Source: Morinoia aosen | Lineage: Eukaryota > Arthropoda > Malacostraca > Amphipoda > Talitridae | Assembly: GCA_030386875.1 (NCBI GenBank) | Contig: CM059575.1 | Span: 20,484,293-20,548,292, forward strand | Reading direction: 5' to 3' | Length of the DNA stretch: 64,000 bases | Shown here: in pieces, positions 36,801 through 50,212 of the stretch | Position numbering within the stretch: position 1 is the first letter of the stretch | Layout: every line of letters begins with the position of its first letter | Notes under the pieces: generated by a model | What the model was told of the DNA's origin: nothing | Seen by the model: only the letters and a program-made list of their open reading frames with translations | Database searches by the model: none | Position numbers and translations under genes: made by a program

Positions 36801-37861
36801 TGGGCGATATTATATCCTTGTACTCTAAAATATATTTTTAAAATGATGAAATAATTGAAATGCTACTCATTCATACCGGTAGGTAATTGAACCATTTATT
36901 TAGTGGTACAGGTATGCCCGTAGTCAACGTGTTAAAGCAAAATTTCGAAATTCTTGTATCCAACGACCTCAGAAACTCGGAAAACATTTTAATTCATAAA
37001 CACAATCATGTTCTGAACTATGTTGCATGCTCGACTCCTCCAACTAAATCGTATTTTGCTTTCCAGTTCATTATTGTTGCAAATTTACGAACATCGCATA
37101 CATGTCTTTCAGATTTTTTCCTTATACTCGAAATGAACTTAACTTCACTAGAAAGCTTCAATTTTAATTGGGCTGTGTCCTTGTAGGCTGCGTGTCTAGC
37201 TCAACAAACAAGCAAACAAACGTGTACGCATGCTTTCGTGCTAGTAATGAACGTTTTGGATCCATCAGTCTAAGGTCTCAACCATTTAACTTGACCGTCT
37301 ACTTATGACTTGAAAATTTGTATTTAGTTACGCACGAGTCATCGTGGTATGAAAATTTGAGTAGTGTTGGTTTGCTGTAACTACGTTTCCTTTGATCTTA
37401 TTCCTCTTCTACCATTTCCGGGTATTCGTAGGAATTTTTTAGTTTCAGTATTTTCTACTTAGTTTGCTGAATAAACTGCTTCGTTTTGTAAGCAGGTTTT
37501 GAACTTACAACTTCATTATTCGTAACTTAAAATTTTGTTCTACCAAACAGTATATTGAGTTGTAGTAGAGAGCTAAACTTCAAACGTGAATATGTTCACA
37601 TCAAATTTCTAATTCCAACATAACTAAGTTTATTTCCTTTAATAGAGCTCGAAGATCTAGTTGTTTCTTAAATTACCCCGTTCCCAACATGTACATTTTC
37701 TCATCTAAACCAGCAACTATGTACACTGAAAGCAGTACAACACAAAAGTGAGATTTTCAATAAGTAAAGATTTAATTTTCAGATAATGTTGAATTAAAAG
37801 CATCGGTTTTCAGTTTAATACTCGTATATGCTGATCTGAGATTGTCAAGACTTGAGTCCAG
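33837..37861. other. Intergenic, AT-rich
   Basis: No gene recognised. Local features only: a TATA/ATAATATTAT-rich stretch near 34140-34190 and a GC-richer patch near 35500-35620. Open frames up to about 99 codons here show no known motif. Confidence 0.6.
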
Positions 37862-38223
37862 TCCCCTCAGGGAGATACAACTATTGTGTCTATCGGAATT
37901 AGCGCTCACAGGGGGACAATATGAGGGCCCGAGGTAAAGGTTAGGTAGACTTTTTTTTGTTAAAATAACATAGGTTTTTATTTTGTTACGGAGCAACTTT
38001 TTTTCGGTTCACTGCTCTCCTGTTTTTTCAGCACCTACTACTTTCTTCTTCACCTTTGATCTTGTTTCATGAACTTTTTTCTCATCTTACCGTTTCTGTG
38101 CCCTTTCTGCATAGATTCCACGTTCCCTTGACTCCATACTAAATGGTGCCTTCTTCCTTCCTCTCTTTGGATCTCATTTGTTGAGAATAGGGAGGCTTAA
38201 GCTAACTAATAATAATCTAATCT
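37862..38223 (+). mobile_element. TAATC-tailed retroposon, copy 3
   Basis: Full-length copy in plus orientation: CCCCTCAGGGAGATACAAC at the 5' end, TTCAGCACCTACTACTTTC in the middle, and GGGAGGCTTAAGCTAACTAA then TAATAATCTAATCT at the 3' end. No clear target duplication. Confidence 0.85.
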
Positions 38224-38820
38224 GAGTACGGACTCTAAAACTATAGTGTATGAACTTGTGATAATATGACTACAAGGTCATAACACAGCTGCAATTCCGT
38301 GCTTCTTTTTAGAAGAGGAGTGTCCCGAAAGCAAGGTTGTTGCTCCAGTCCTGCATCCTCGTCAATTAGGCGTTCTTTTTTCGATTGATATGAGAATAAA
38401 GGTAGAGACTTCAGAGGATCAAGGGGAGCCAAACATTCTGACACATAACAATTATGCTCCAAGTCCACTATTCTAATCATATAAAGCCGATGGATTTAAA
38501 TTGTTATTTTATTCGAGTGGATTGTTTTGCTCAACTTAATGATCAAGGTTAACGATAATGGCTTCGTGTTGTTGCCTTTGAAATTATTACTGAATTTAAT
38601 TTGTGTTCGTTAATGAGCACACGTTTTCAGCTTCATCTTACGTGTCTTGCATCAGAATATTTAAGTGTAGCATTCAAATTCAACTTGGTAATTTCAAGGG
38701 ATAGTTGATGATGCATTCGATTGAGCACAAGAGCTCATAATTATTTTCGTTTTGGAATGGGGACATTATCCATTGTGATAACTTTGACTGATACAGTGGG
38801 GCAAAATAATACAACACGTT
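38224..38820. other. Intergenic spacer between two retroposon copies
   Basis: No recognisable gene or repeat. Confidence 0.6.
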
Positions 38821-38983
38821 GATCTTGTTTCATGAACTTCTTTCTCATCTTACCGTTTCTGTGTCCTTTCTGCATAGATTCCACGTTCCCTTAACTCCAT
38901 ACTAAATGGTACCTTCATCCTTCCTCTCTTTGGATCTCATTTGTTGAGGATAGGGAGGCTTAAACTAACTAATAATCTAATCT
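38821..38983 (+). mobile_element. TAATC-tailed retroposon, copy 4 (5'-truncated)
   Basis: Starts within the element at GATCTTGTTTCATGAACTTC and ends GGGAGGCTTAAACTAACTAA then TAATCTAATCTA. 5' truncation is typical of LINE-type reverse transcription from the 3' end. Confidence 0.85.
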
Positions 38984-39065
38984 AACTTGAGTCCAGTTAT
39001 CTTCACGATTTATCAAAGCACGCACGGTTGCATCCTGTATCCATCCAAAACAGTTCAATCTTTGT

Positions 39066-39362
39066 GCCGCCATAGCCATGTGGCTAGAGGGTTCTGCCGC
39101 CGTGCGGGAGACCCGGGATCGAATCTCGTCGCTGGCAGTGGCGATTTTCTCTGTTGGGTATAGGAGAAAAATTCCAAGCACAATACCCCCACTCTACCCA
39201 AGTGTCTGAAATGGGTACCGGTCTCGACCGGGGGAAAGCGTCATGGCGTCTTGGCGTTAGATATAAGGCATTTGAAAATCCAATGTACAAGGTGATATGT
39301 ATCAGGCTTGATTGGAAATAAAGCATCCGTAGATGCCTTCATCATTATTATTATTCATTATT
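39066..39362 (+). mobile_element. tRNA-derived SINE, copy 2
   Basis: tRNA-like head GCCATGTGGCTAGAGGGTTC (A-box region) and GGGATCGAATCTCG (B box), then the conserved body (GGGGGAAAGCGTCATGGCGT; GAAAATCCAATGTACAAGG) and a 3' tail of ATTATTATT repeats. More intact than copy 1. Confidence 0.87.
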
Positions 39363-39454
39363 TCCTATCATTGCATGACCGACAACGCCCCACGGCACGT
39401 TTAAGGGGAAATCTGAAAATTTAAGGAAAAAATGTTGGCACTTTGTTACCCGTT

Positions 39455-39671
39455 TTAACAAGTTTCCTGCAAAGGGAACCACCGGTGGTCACTAAGGGGA
39501 TTTTCATAATGCTGCTGACCGACCTGCAGCCACAAACTCAATTTTACAAAAACTTAAAGAAAGCTAAATGAAGGTGCGATCTAGTTAATGTTTGCTGTTT
39601 TCAAAATTGCTTATTTTAATGCACTTTAAATTTGAACTGAGGATTCAACACATAACATGAAACGTGTTGAA
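39455..39671. mobile_element. TTAA MITE, copy 4 (degenerate)
   Basis: TTAACAAGTTTCCTGCAAAG at left, GGAACCACCGGTGGTCAC, then GCGATCTAGTTAATGTTTGC and a decayed right end near AACGTGTTGAA. Confidence 0.78.
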
Positions 39672-39832
39672 CTCTATTCGTCTTAGAAAATTGTTGAAAT
39701 GTCCGTTTAATGCATTTTGTAGGTGGAGTACGCACTACGCAGTGAACCTCGATTTCTTACATCAGAGACGCAGCAAAGTGAATGGGACTCTTCTCATTTT
39801 TCTGGAATCATGCTGGCATCACAGATTAGATG

Positions 39833-39995
39833 CTCTCCCATTTTCGTGGAATTCATCCCCTTTTCATTCATTCGCTTTCCTGGAATCCCCTTTTCATTCA
39901 TTCACTTTCGTGAAACCCCTTTTCATTCATTCACTTTCGTGAAACCCCCTTTCCATTCACTCTTTTTTCCTGCGGAATCCCCTTTTCATTCTCGG
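39833..39995 (+). repeat. ~30-bp tandem repeat
   Basis: About five units of CCCCTTTTCATTCATTCACT with TTCGTGAAA or TCCTGGAAT, period about 29-31 bp. Short and imperfect. Confidence 0.75.
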
Positions 39996-42900
39996 CACTT
40001 AGGGTGCACAATGAGAATAGCTTCTTGAAAACTCTCCCAACGAAGTGAGACTACAGAACTTTGCTACCCGCCTTATTTGACCTCGCCTCAATTTACCACG
40101 GTGAAAAATTTCATTCGAAATGGATTTTTTCTGATATTAAATCGTATTAAATTTTCAACGGATATTTAAAAATCATTTTTTTTAAATAGTCGGCAACTAC
40201 TGTTGAACTCTCGTCCACAAAAAACTGTTGACATTTTGCTTAATATTCGCGTGACTAAAATGAAAGTTAGCATCAAAAAAGAACAATTTTTCAATCTTAG
40301 TTTATATTTTTCGCTCCCAATTTCATAACCCATTGTTAGAAGGAATAATTGCCACAAACAAGCACTGGAGGAAAAAACAAGATCAAAGAAAAGCTTGTGC
40401 AAATTTTATGAATTTTTCTGTAAGTCGAGGCTGACCGTGACATTTCACTAGAAGCAGCAACAAGTTGGCCGAACTAGCGAAATTCCTAAACATCACGACG
40501 CTTGACAAATCCAGGGGCTGATTTCTAGGTATGAATGACAGAGTCACGCTTGATGAATTCGAGACTAATCAAAAATGCTAAGAAAAAACAGGTGTTGCAA
40601 ATACATGAAAACAACTTTTGATTTAAGACAAATTTATTCCAGTAATTATTCATTATGACTATATACAAAAATGTACACACGTTATACGTGATTAAACAAT
40701 AATATCGCACAAAAGAAGTTAATTTGTTCAACGAGGTCACAGTTTCATAGAATACTCATAACATTAAAGCACCTCACACACGTGAAGTTTCTTGCCCCGT
40801 AAAGACAACGGGCGTCAGGTAGATCTACCGACTCGGATGAGCGTCACTAGTTCTAATCAGAGAATCTGCGAAGTTACTCGTATGTAACGTACATAACTCG
40901 GAATCTAAAGTTGAAGACTCGCTATCTAATACTCATAGTTTCATACAGAGAATACTTAACACGAAAATTGCAACGTTATTTTCTATCCGACTTTTGAAAT
41001 AGTTAATTTCAACGTGAAAGTGTCGAAGAATTTTAAGCTTTCAAACTGGAAACCAGCAATTTCGCAAGCTGTTTATCGAACATCATCTCATTTAACAGGG
41101 GTCACGCTATCGACGACAAAATCAACTGGAAGGAAAGAACTCATTTTTTTGAAAACTGGCCAGACTTTGACGGCTGCCAGCACTGTTTTTCTATGCAATA
41201 TTCTTTGAGATTGAGTAGTTTTGATTAAACATTCCGATACGACAGAGTAAACTGTAAATATTGTGAAATTACAATATAGGTGTAGTGAACATTTAGCCAA
41301 GAATTACAAAAAGATCGTACAAACACTATCAATTTACAAATAGCATCATGAAAAATCCCTGGAATTGCAAAGTTCAACGAGTAAATACGCTAAAGTCACA
41401 ATGTAAGTCGTCTAGTAATCTCTGAAATTTGATGTTGGAAAATACCTGCATACTCAAAACCTGGTATCATAAAACAATTCTATTATAAGCAAATCATGAA
41501 TATTTGTTCAGAGAATGCAATGAAATCAATTAGTATTATTGACATTTATCAGAGAACGCGATAAATTTATCCGCGGAAATTTCATCGCAGATGATGAATC
41601 GTACATCTATCTATCATATGGCATGAGTCACCTCGTGCATCATATCAGTTCTCACGCAGAAGTATACTCATGGAGTCGCAATTTCTGAACCAGAAGGAAA
41701 CTGCAACTAATTTACAGACATTAATTCTATTAAAGCCTTGTAGACAACAACACATAGTCTACACTAAACGTTTCTGTACACCACATATAAACGATGATAA
41801 AACAATACGGAGCTGTAGCTTCATTCTCCTGACAAGTAGAACATTTAAATTATCCTAGCTACCTAACATCTGTCTAGCCTAGACTAGACTGAGGAGTCCA
41901 TATTTAATTTCACATTTACTACTACAAATTTTACTCGGAACATGATTCCCTTCGGCTCAGTGAATAATTAATCAGTGAATACAGTGAATATTCGCGTGCG
42001 AGACTAACACCAAATTAAATTTTGTTACTTCATAAAAGTTCTTCCACCCTGGTGAGCAATTCTTCTTTCCCCATCTCCCCAGCAATGCAGGCAAGTATAA
42101 AACAACGTCGTATAGGAGAAGCCTCCAGTTAATCGAGTTCTCATGACGGAAATAGCTGAATATCATAGAGGTTTGAGAATTTAAAAATTGTATGCATCGG
42201 TAAAGTGGCATGTGGCGGTTTATTTCAAAGCCCTGAAGTCAGGTAATTAATCGACAGGGAATTCGTTTAAATTTTATACTGAAATACTGTTACATGTTTT
42301 GTCCGTACGAAAAAAATGGTAAAACAAAAAAAAAAAAAGGTAAGACCAAGTGAAGAGCTGAAGTGTTAGTGGTACGTTTACGTGAGCAGGGTGTACCAGA
42401 ACAGCGCCAATGGAACACGCACCAGAAATTAGACGAATAAAAGTGCTGATGGTTGGGGCGAAATATCAGAAAAATTCATTCTAAAGGCGGAAAAAGTAAC
42501 ATCTAATACAGCAGGGATGAGAAACGGTGGTTCTCACTATGCCCTCTTAGCGTCTTTGCTCAACAACGAAGCGTCGAGGAAAATGTTCGTTGGCAAGTGT
42601 GGTATACATTTAGGAATGACTTTAGTCACATTAATGGGAAGTTTAAAGCATCCACGTAGACTAAGATTATTTCAACGCATGCCTGAAGAGGCATCCAGGA
42701 GTGAGGGGCCGAATTTAGTGCGCAGATCGAACCAATAGTTCAACAAATCGAACCAATAATCGAACCAAATAAACAAATCGAACCAATAGTTCAACTTATT
42801 CTAATCCAAAGAGCTAAAGTCAAGCACTATTGTAGAGTCCAAACCAAGTTCAGGGGACCAAATCTACAGCCTTCCTTCGAGAAATGAATGGGCTGTCCCT

Positions 42901-45802
42901 ATATTTTATTTTATTCTTATTGGATGCTTTTGCTTCTCGGTAACAGTTGTCCCTATCATTTGCGTCAGTTTACCCTCAAACACGAATGGAACACAGGAAA
43001 CACGGTTAAATTATGGTTTAATACATAAAATAAATTACTGGTAATCTGTAACAATAATGAATTCGGGTATATAAATAAACCTAAATAAAAACGTCCATTG
43101 TGAAAACAATGGATTACGAAGTGGAAAATAATCCGACAGACATTCATCTTAATTGCAGGAATTTAGGAACACCCTTAATCTACGTACGCCCGTCGACGTC
43201 GTTCAGTATCAGCTTCAGAAAGTCAATGATTAACCCATATGAGGCAAATGTTGATCATATTTCAGATACGCCGATGTATTGATTAGATAAATTTAAAAAT
43301 GCACATCTTTTAACGCAAACAGTGGCACTAACACTGAGCTCCCGTTAGCTGGTTGCAAGGATGTGCCTGGCTCTCGTTATGTGGACAACCACCAACCTCA
43401 GAAAAATCAGTTGAGCTCACAAAACATGGCGTAGAAATGATTTTGAAAAAATAGAAGAGTGTTTGGTATCAAGAAGTTCTTAAAAAAGCCCTAAAAGTTC
43501 TCTGAATAGATGATGACAATGAACAGTACAAGCTGTTCGGATATAAAAGTAAAACCAAAGGTATTCCATTCTGAAGTGCAGATTGGTGGCGTAAGATGTT
43601 TCTGCAAGTCTAAACCAAGATGTTTCGCATAAGATGTTTCGAAGGAAGATCACGCTCCAGACACAAGCTATAATTCAAGACCTACTTTGGACAAGCCCCA
43701 GAATCCTACCTAGTCAATTAACTTACCCACCTAGCGAAGGCCCTATCGATATAATATATACTCATCGAAGGAGAATAAACTTTCCGGTCGACTCGCATAA
43801 TTCTACTTATTCAATTTAACTAGAAAATAATAGATAAGATTTGGGTCGAACAGGACCCAACCTCTTCAATAAGTTGCACGTATTCAACAACTCTCGAGTG
43901 CAGAGCCTGTCAGAAGGCCGCCACAGAGCCCAAACTTCAAGTTTCCGATTTTGACAAGAATTTCACTTTCTTTCAAACAACACGCGTGAGCCCAAAATTG
44001 CCCTCAGGTCACGCAATATGCTTTCAGTGACTCTACACGCAAATAAATAGTGGAGTAAGCATATTATTGAAAAATACACTTTCCGTTGTCTTACCGATAA
44101 CGTCAGAAAGTCCCGGGTACTCTAACAAGTATGTTAGCCAGACCGAACATAATGAGCGGCTATTTGGGTTGAGCCCAACGCTCTACGATTTATAAAGTTC
44201 GTAAGCACCGACGTAGCTGAAACTGAACAGCATTATTGATAGAATTTAGGCGAGAATGGGGTGGCAATCTTAGCCTGCCTTCCGACAGCCAACAAGAAAC
44301 ATTTTGCAGGATGACACAACTGATATTACAAAACACACAATGCATATCGTTACCATGAACAAAAGTGGGCGTTTTTCAAGTTTGTATACATGCTCGACAG
44401 CATGTCATTCATGTGCGTAGATGTGCATCACGAACACCTGGTATATAAAATAGCTCATTTCAGAGATATGTAGCTCATTTCCACATAACTAAGATGGAAC
44501 AAGCAAACTTACACAAACACCAGTATCGTGAGTGAAGGTCTACAGTATTTGCGAACAAAAACAAAGCAATAGAAAAACGGCTGAACGGAATATTACCAAA
44601 AATAAAAATCGCTTTAAACATCTACAAACAAAATTAAGCACATACGACGTAATAAAACTTCCTTTCAAAACAACATGCACATTTAAATAAAAATAGACTT
44701 ATTTTACATAGAAAGACGCTAATTTGGCGGTTTGAGAATACATCAATTCGCCACTAAAAAATACAGAACTCCATCAACTTTTTTGATACCTCGGGCATGT
44801 CCGTTGAATGCAGGCAAATGATTTCTTGCCGTTCCCTATTACAGGATATTTGTTCTTTTCACATTGGTCGAATTATATTAACGCAATAGGAGTTAAATTA
44901 TTACAAATCTACAAGAAGTGTTGATACAGAGTCATTGGATATTTAACAAATTTATGTACAAAACTACAGACAAATCGTAAGCTAAATTAACCACTCAAGA
45001 CCTACTCAAATTCACGGTAATTTCATTTTTTCAGGTTTTCAGGCACCTAAATAGATGCAAAACATTCTGTAGCTGACCAGGAGTAAGATTTTCTGCCTGC
45101 CTGAGCTGCGAAAAAGTTGAACAATCTCAGTCCGCAAATTCTCGTCTGAAATGCAGATTTATTCGAAACAGTTTGGCAAAAATGCTACTTCCAAACAAAA
45201 CTAAAGATGTGGAAGAAGTTTTGGTAATCAACTAAATTCAGGCATTTTTTAAAAGATTTTTAATTTCATTATATTTTCAGCACAAGAAAAAAAGCTGAAC
45301 AAGTTTGGGCGATCATTCAGATTCAGGGAATTTTTTATTATTCAAACTTTATAATAAATGAGTTGAAATCAAATTTTACGAAAATGCTCACCTTGGTGAC
45401 AAAAATTCCTCTATTGCACACCTAATCATAGGACAATCTATGAGCACACGAATATTGCTGAAGCGCAATGGAGACAATACTATGCAATACATGATTTTTG
45501 GGCTTTCATTTGATTAAGTAATAATATTAAAATAAACTATGATTTGTTTTGCGGAAGTAATTAAAATTAAGAGTTGGATGATAGATATTAGCATAAATAT
45601 AAAATAAATTGAAGAATTCAATGATGATATTGATGAAAAGTGAAAAAACAGTAATTACTTACAAAGATTTTGGAGTGAAGGTTCATTTTAAAGTGCCGAC
45701 CTAGAAGTTGGAAAAACACACACGAGGATTTAAAAAGCTTTTGCTTGCAACGAAAAAAATTAACCTTTTGCGAAACGTAAAGCAAATTTTACGAAGAGAA
45801 AC
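39996..45802. other. Intergenic, nothing recognised
   Basis: Nearly 6 kb of AT-rich sequence without a recognisable gene or repeat family. Only a small triple repeat of AATCGAACCAATAGTTCAAC-like words near 42728-42800 stands out. Confidence 0.6.
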
Positions 45803-46031
45803 TTAACACTTTGACCGCAGCGTGACCCACCGGTGGTACACGGAGGTAATTTTCACAACGCTGCAGACCGACCAGTAGTCACAAACACAATTTCCATAAA
45901 TACTTAATCAAAGCTAAATGAAGGCACGATCCAGTTCATGTTTGCTATTTTCAACATCGCGCGCCGCAGTTGACTTTTAATTTGAGTTTGGTGTTGAACT
46001 TAATATTTAGTAGTTGCGGTTAAAGTGTTAA
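45803..46031. mobile_element. TTAA MITE, copy 5 (best ends)
   Basis: 229 bp: TTAACACTTTGACCGCAGCG at left and TTGCGGTTAAAGTGTTAA at right, a 16-bp inverted repeat with one mismatch, with TTAA at both edges. GTGACCCACCGGTGGTAC lies just inside the left end. Defines the termini of the family. Confidence 0.88.
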
Positions 46032-49000
46032 TTCTTCCTGCCAAAACCTTCACTACTTACAAATTTTATATATTTTAGATACCGCAGAATGTCAGCTCTG
46101 ACAAAGTGCTGAGTTTCGCCCTTGTAAATACTCTATTACTAATTTACATAGGCTTTACGTAAAAATCGCCAATCTAACTAAAATAAGAACTGGAGACGAA
46201 CGAGCGAGAGCAGTTGCGCCAGAAATCGGCCGAAGAGTTTGGTGTTAAAGAAATAAAAATAAACTAGGATTCAATGGGAAAGGAGATCACTTTGACGAGA
46301 GTCTAGAAAAATAAATCAAGGAACTCAAATCATCGTACTTGCTGGAGGATCGGCTGTTACGACTTTAAATGGAATTTTTAATTCAACACCAACCCGATAA
46401 GTGAAGGGCTCACACATCAACTGCACTGGTGCAGCTCATTAGCTGCAGCGCGTCTTATAATAGCCTATCGAATACTTACGATGGACTGATCCTTTTTGGA
46501 ACGCAGAATTTGCCTTATTTTGGAGTAACTAGGATACAGGGTGAACGGTTTTGACGTTTATAATTACTGGCTCTACTTTTTTCCCCTAAGGTAAATAAAT
46601 ATTCATGAACTCAAGTCTGAACTTTTAGCGGGCCAATTAATTATGGGCTGTGATTGAAAGACGATCGAAAGAATGATGGATTGCAGGAAATTATATCAAT
46701 GTTACCTGAATATAGGCAAAATGTAGTCGCATTGAACGCATGAAAGGTGAGGAAGACAGCTAAAATTACTCGTGAAAAAATTCGCTTGCATGAAACATAG
46801 GTCTCCAATACAGAGCAACAGAAGTGAGATCAACCAATGGCATCGCACTCCCTAGAAAATCTTTAAACGACTTTAGTAACAAATTTAAGGAGCAAGACGT
46901 CCTTAAAGTGAAGGAAATTTGCGATGTTAGATCGCAATTTCCTCCGTAAACATGAGGCACGCAATATGTTCAGTACACATCTCTTCTAATAATGATATAA
47001 TTTAAACTGATTCGTAGCCAACTATACAGTTTTTCCTGAACATTGAAAAAATTCGGAACAAATTCACAGAAAATAAATTGAATGTGCAAACACATGCGAA
47101 CATTTTGTTGAGAATTTGCATAGCCGCGAGGAATTACGTGAACTTTAAAAAAGTACAACGAACTAAATAGCAGCGGAGAAGATGAAGCTCATATGTACTA
47201 TACAGTATACATGATTTACATGCACACACATGAACACACGCACAAACACAAACACACCCACACGCACACACACATATACGCACACACATTTACACGCACA
47301 TACACATACAGGCACTCGCATACACGCACTAAGAGTGTTGGGGTAGTTAAGAATTAGGTCTTATTTTGCGCGCTAAAGTTGGAAAATTAAAATTTAATAT
47401 GGTACTGAAGTTAGAAATTTCCAATGTCGTACAGCACTAAAATTATAAAATTGAATATTGCTTGGAGAGCTGAATTTAGAAATTTGAATTTATTTGCGAA
47501 GTCAAATTTTGAAATTTAATTTTGTTTTGTTGGCAGAGACAAATTTTTTAATTTTTTTTCAACTGATCAGAGAACCTTGGAGGTCTTATGCAAGCATTGA
47601 AGGTAAAAAATTATATGATATTCGTGGAAAGTTGAAGCACCAGATTTTCGCATTCAAAAAACTCAATGACACATGCGTATATTCTCCAGTTAGGTTAAAC
47701 ACGGAGAAAAATCATTAAAAACTCCTCAAGGCGAATAAATAGTATGCAAGCATTACGTAAATGTTTTATGAACAATTTTCCTGTAGATAATATATTTACA
47801 AAAACCATAAGTATGACATGATTCGGAACAAAATTACACCTATGTTAGGAATTGAGTGAACCAACGTCATGACGAACACAGAAAAATTTCTCGTATAAAC
47901 TTTCGATGTAACTGATCAAGTTTTATTTTGTGCTGTATGGAACACCCTTTCGAGAAATTTGAAATTTGAAATTTCTCGTCAAAGCAAATCATACCATATT
48001 CAACTTTTTCTTTTACTCTAGATTCCACGAAAATTTAAAGCTTTTACAGACATTTTTCATTGAGTCCCATCTTGGATTCAGTTATTGTGCACACTTATTT
48101 TCCATTCAGTTATTTTTCTTTCAGTTACTTGAGTTAAACAGGAAAGAACAACATCATTTCGTCGTAAATTAACAAGCTGCACAACGTAGACGGGTTTATA
48201 TGTTCAGTAGCGCGTTACAGCCTATGTCATAAGACTGCTTTCACGAACGAAAAGCAGAATCCGACGATCTTGAGTACTCAAGCCGATGAAACAAACTCCA
48301 ACTAGAAAGACTACACACGAAAGTTTTTTAAAGCAGACAATAATACGACACTGAAAAATAAATGACAGTCTGATTTAATTACTATTCAAACGTCACATTT
48401 ATGTGCACGGTTTGACAACAGAAACCTTAATGGCAAACACCGCCGAGAGAACGCACTTTTCACTAATGTCTTTTGTTAATTTCATACAAATTTGTTACTT
48501 ATTTAACTAAAATGTAAAAATTGTCAATGATCATTTTTTAACACGAAAACGACAGTAAATTCGATAAAATGACAAAGTTGATTGTAATATATCCTCGTGT
48601 CGTACGTGGATAAGGGGGCAATCCATAGATGGAAAAATTACTGGAGATTATTTCGAGTCAATATAGAAGACGACACAGCCACAGATGTCTAACTTCAGCT
48701 GCGCTTGAGGTACGACAGGCATTTCCTCAAAATTGAATTTAATAATTTATGAACACATAAAATCACATCAGCGCCAATTCTTCGTTAGATGGTGCGTTTA
48801 CGCTGAGCGTCCAACTAGTAATTTAAGATCGACTGTTAATGAAATTCTTCCACCCATGCGCAGCGCAGGGAAAGGACAGGAGTGGCAAAGAAACGGTCTC
48901 GTAAACTTCGGGCTAATTTTGCTCACGACGGACAGATAATCGATAACGAACCCAGTTTACAAATCACTCGTGCTCTGGAGAAGGCGTGAGAAAGAGGGTG

Positions 49001-49979
49001 CTCAGTAGAACACAGCTCTCGGCTACCTCCGCAGCATAGATAGAAATTGCCGCAGGCATCTGCAAATCTCACACAGCGATGTACCGTTAGCGGGAGAGAA
49101 AGTTTGCGTCTCTCTTAGACTGTGGTTGGGGCTGTCGTGCGGTTGCATAAAACAGCACCTCTTCACGCGCGACATTTGTGCCGATAGAAAGCTGCTGTGG
49201 TGAAGTGGACATTTTTGCGTAGCTCGCAGCGCCGGCGGAGCCAGCCACATCAGTGATAAACTGATTGACGGCTGCCTGTTCCGATATTAACTGGGTCTGA
49301 CTGCTTGCATCACCAACCGACGGAACGTGCCTAATCTGTTGTTAGAAGACGGTAGTCTGAAACTATTCAAGGATTTTTCACAACGATCACGGACTCTTTA
49401 GATGCTCTCGAACGATTCGCGTACCATAATGCAGAAAAGACTCCAATTGAATCCTCACTCAGCGGACGTAGACTGAAGGCTGACTCTATATCATACTCAT
49501 CGGAGTCTAACAATGTAAAATTCTGCAATAAACATTGCTTCAACTCAGGATGGCTGTGTTAGGATTTGAAAATTCAACTTGATAACTGAGTCGTGATTCA
49601 TACTAGAAGCAACGCTCTTGCAATAACTAATATGCGCTATCATCCGCCCGTAACCAATCCGACGTAGCTACGGGGTTAACCATGAGTGAAATACTGGCCA
49701 GAATCATCCCCATCATTTTCCTTACAATACACGCAGCAGTTGTCTCGCACAAATCTATTGTAATTTCACAATGACCCTAAAAAATCACAGTTACCCGAAA
49801 ATTCCTAGCGAAACCACGCGATGGCATCGCAGTAACTAGCGAATTCAAACCCCAAGTTTGGGATAGTATGAGAGCAGCCTAAAAAGCCTTCAGAGTGATG
49901 CGAAAATCGTACGCGTAAGCTTGTTATGGCGTTAAATACTTTGAAAAGTCCTCAATAAACAATAAAGTCTGAAGGGCTC
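46032..49979. other. Region downstream of the CRIM1-like gene
   Basis: No coding signal. It should contain the 3' untranslated region of the CRIM1-like transcript (minus strand). Candidate AATAAA on that strand lies near 47487 (TTTATT on the plus strand), but this is weak. A CA-rich microsatellite is listed separately. Confidence 0.55.
47215..47335. repeat. Imperfect CA-rich microsatellite
   Basis: ACACACATG, CACACGCAC and CACATACAC words over about 120 bases with interruptions. Confidence 0.85.
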
Positions 49980-50212
49980 TCACACACACTTCGCAGGTCT
50001 GAGAGGCGTCATGACATCGGTCGAGTCACTGATCTGCTCAGAGGAGCTCAGTTTAACGGGTCTCAGCTTCTGGGCTTCTTCGCAGGTGATGGTGGCGGCG
50101 ATGTCGTACTTGGCGCTGTGGTAGCGGCGCCAGTATCGCAGGGCCACCACCACACTCACGCTGATCACCGCAACCAGCGCCAGCACCACCAGGCATATCG
50201 ACGAGATGTCGC
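49980..50212 (-). CDS. CRIM1: CRIM1-like last exon: transmembrane helix and tail
   Basis: 77 codons after acceptor AACTGTGCAG, ending in TGA at 49982-49980. One strong hydrophobic helix (ISSICLVVLALVAVISVSVV) is followed by the stop-transfer RYWRRYH, so the preceding part is outside the cell. The tail of about 45 residues is DIAATITCEEAQKLRPVKLS then SSEQISDSTDVMTPLRPAKC V, rich in Ser/Thr. No catalytic motif. The phase-1 start joins to the stalk exon as a Ser codon. Confidence 0.85.

Noticed and set aside
47494..48172. Short plus-strand frames (68-74 codons) downstream of the CRIM1-like gene
   Set aside because: AT-rich chance frames without recognisable motif.
49023..49250. 75-codon Cys-rich minus-strand frame as a possible extra VWC exon
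   Set aside because: Cysteine spacing does not fit VWC or antistasin, and it lies beyond the gene's stop codon.
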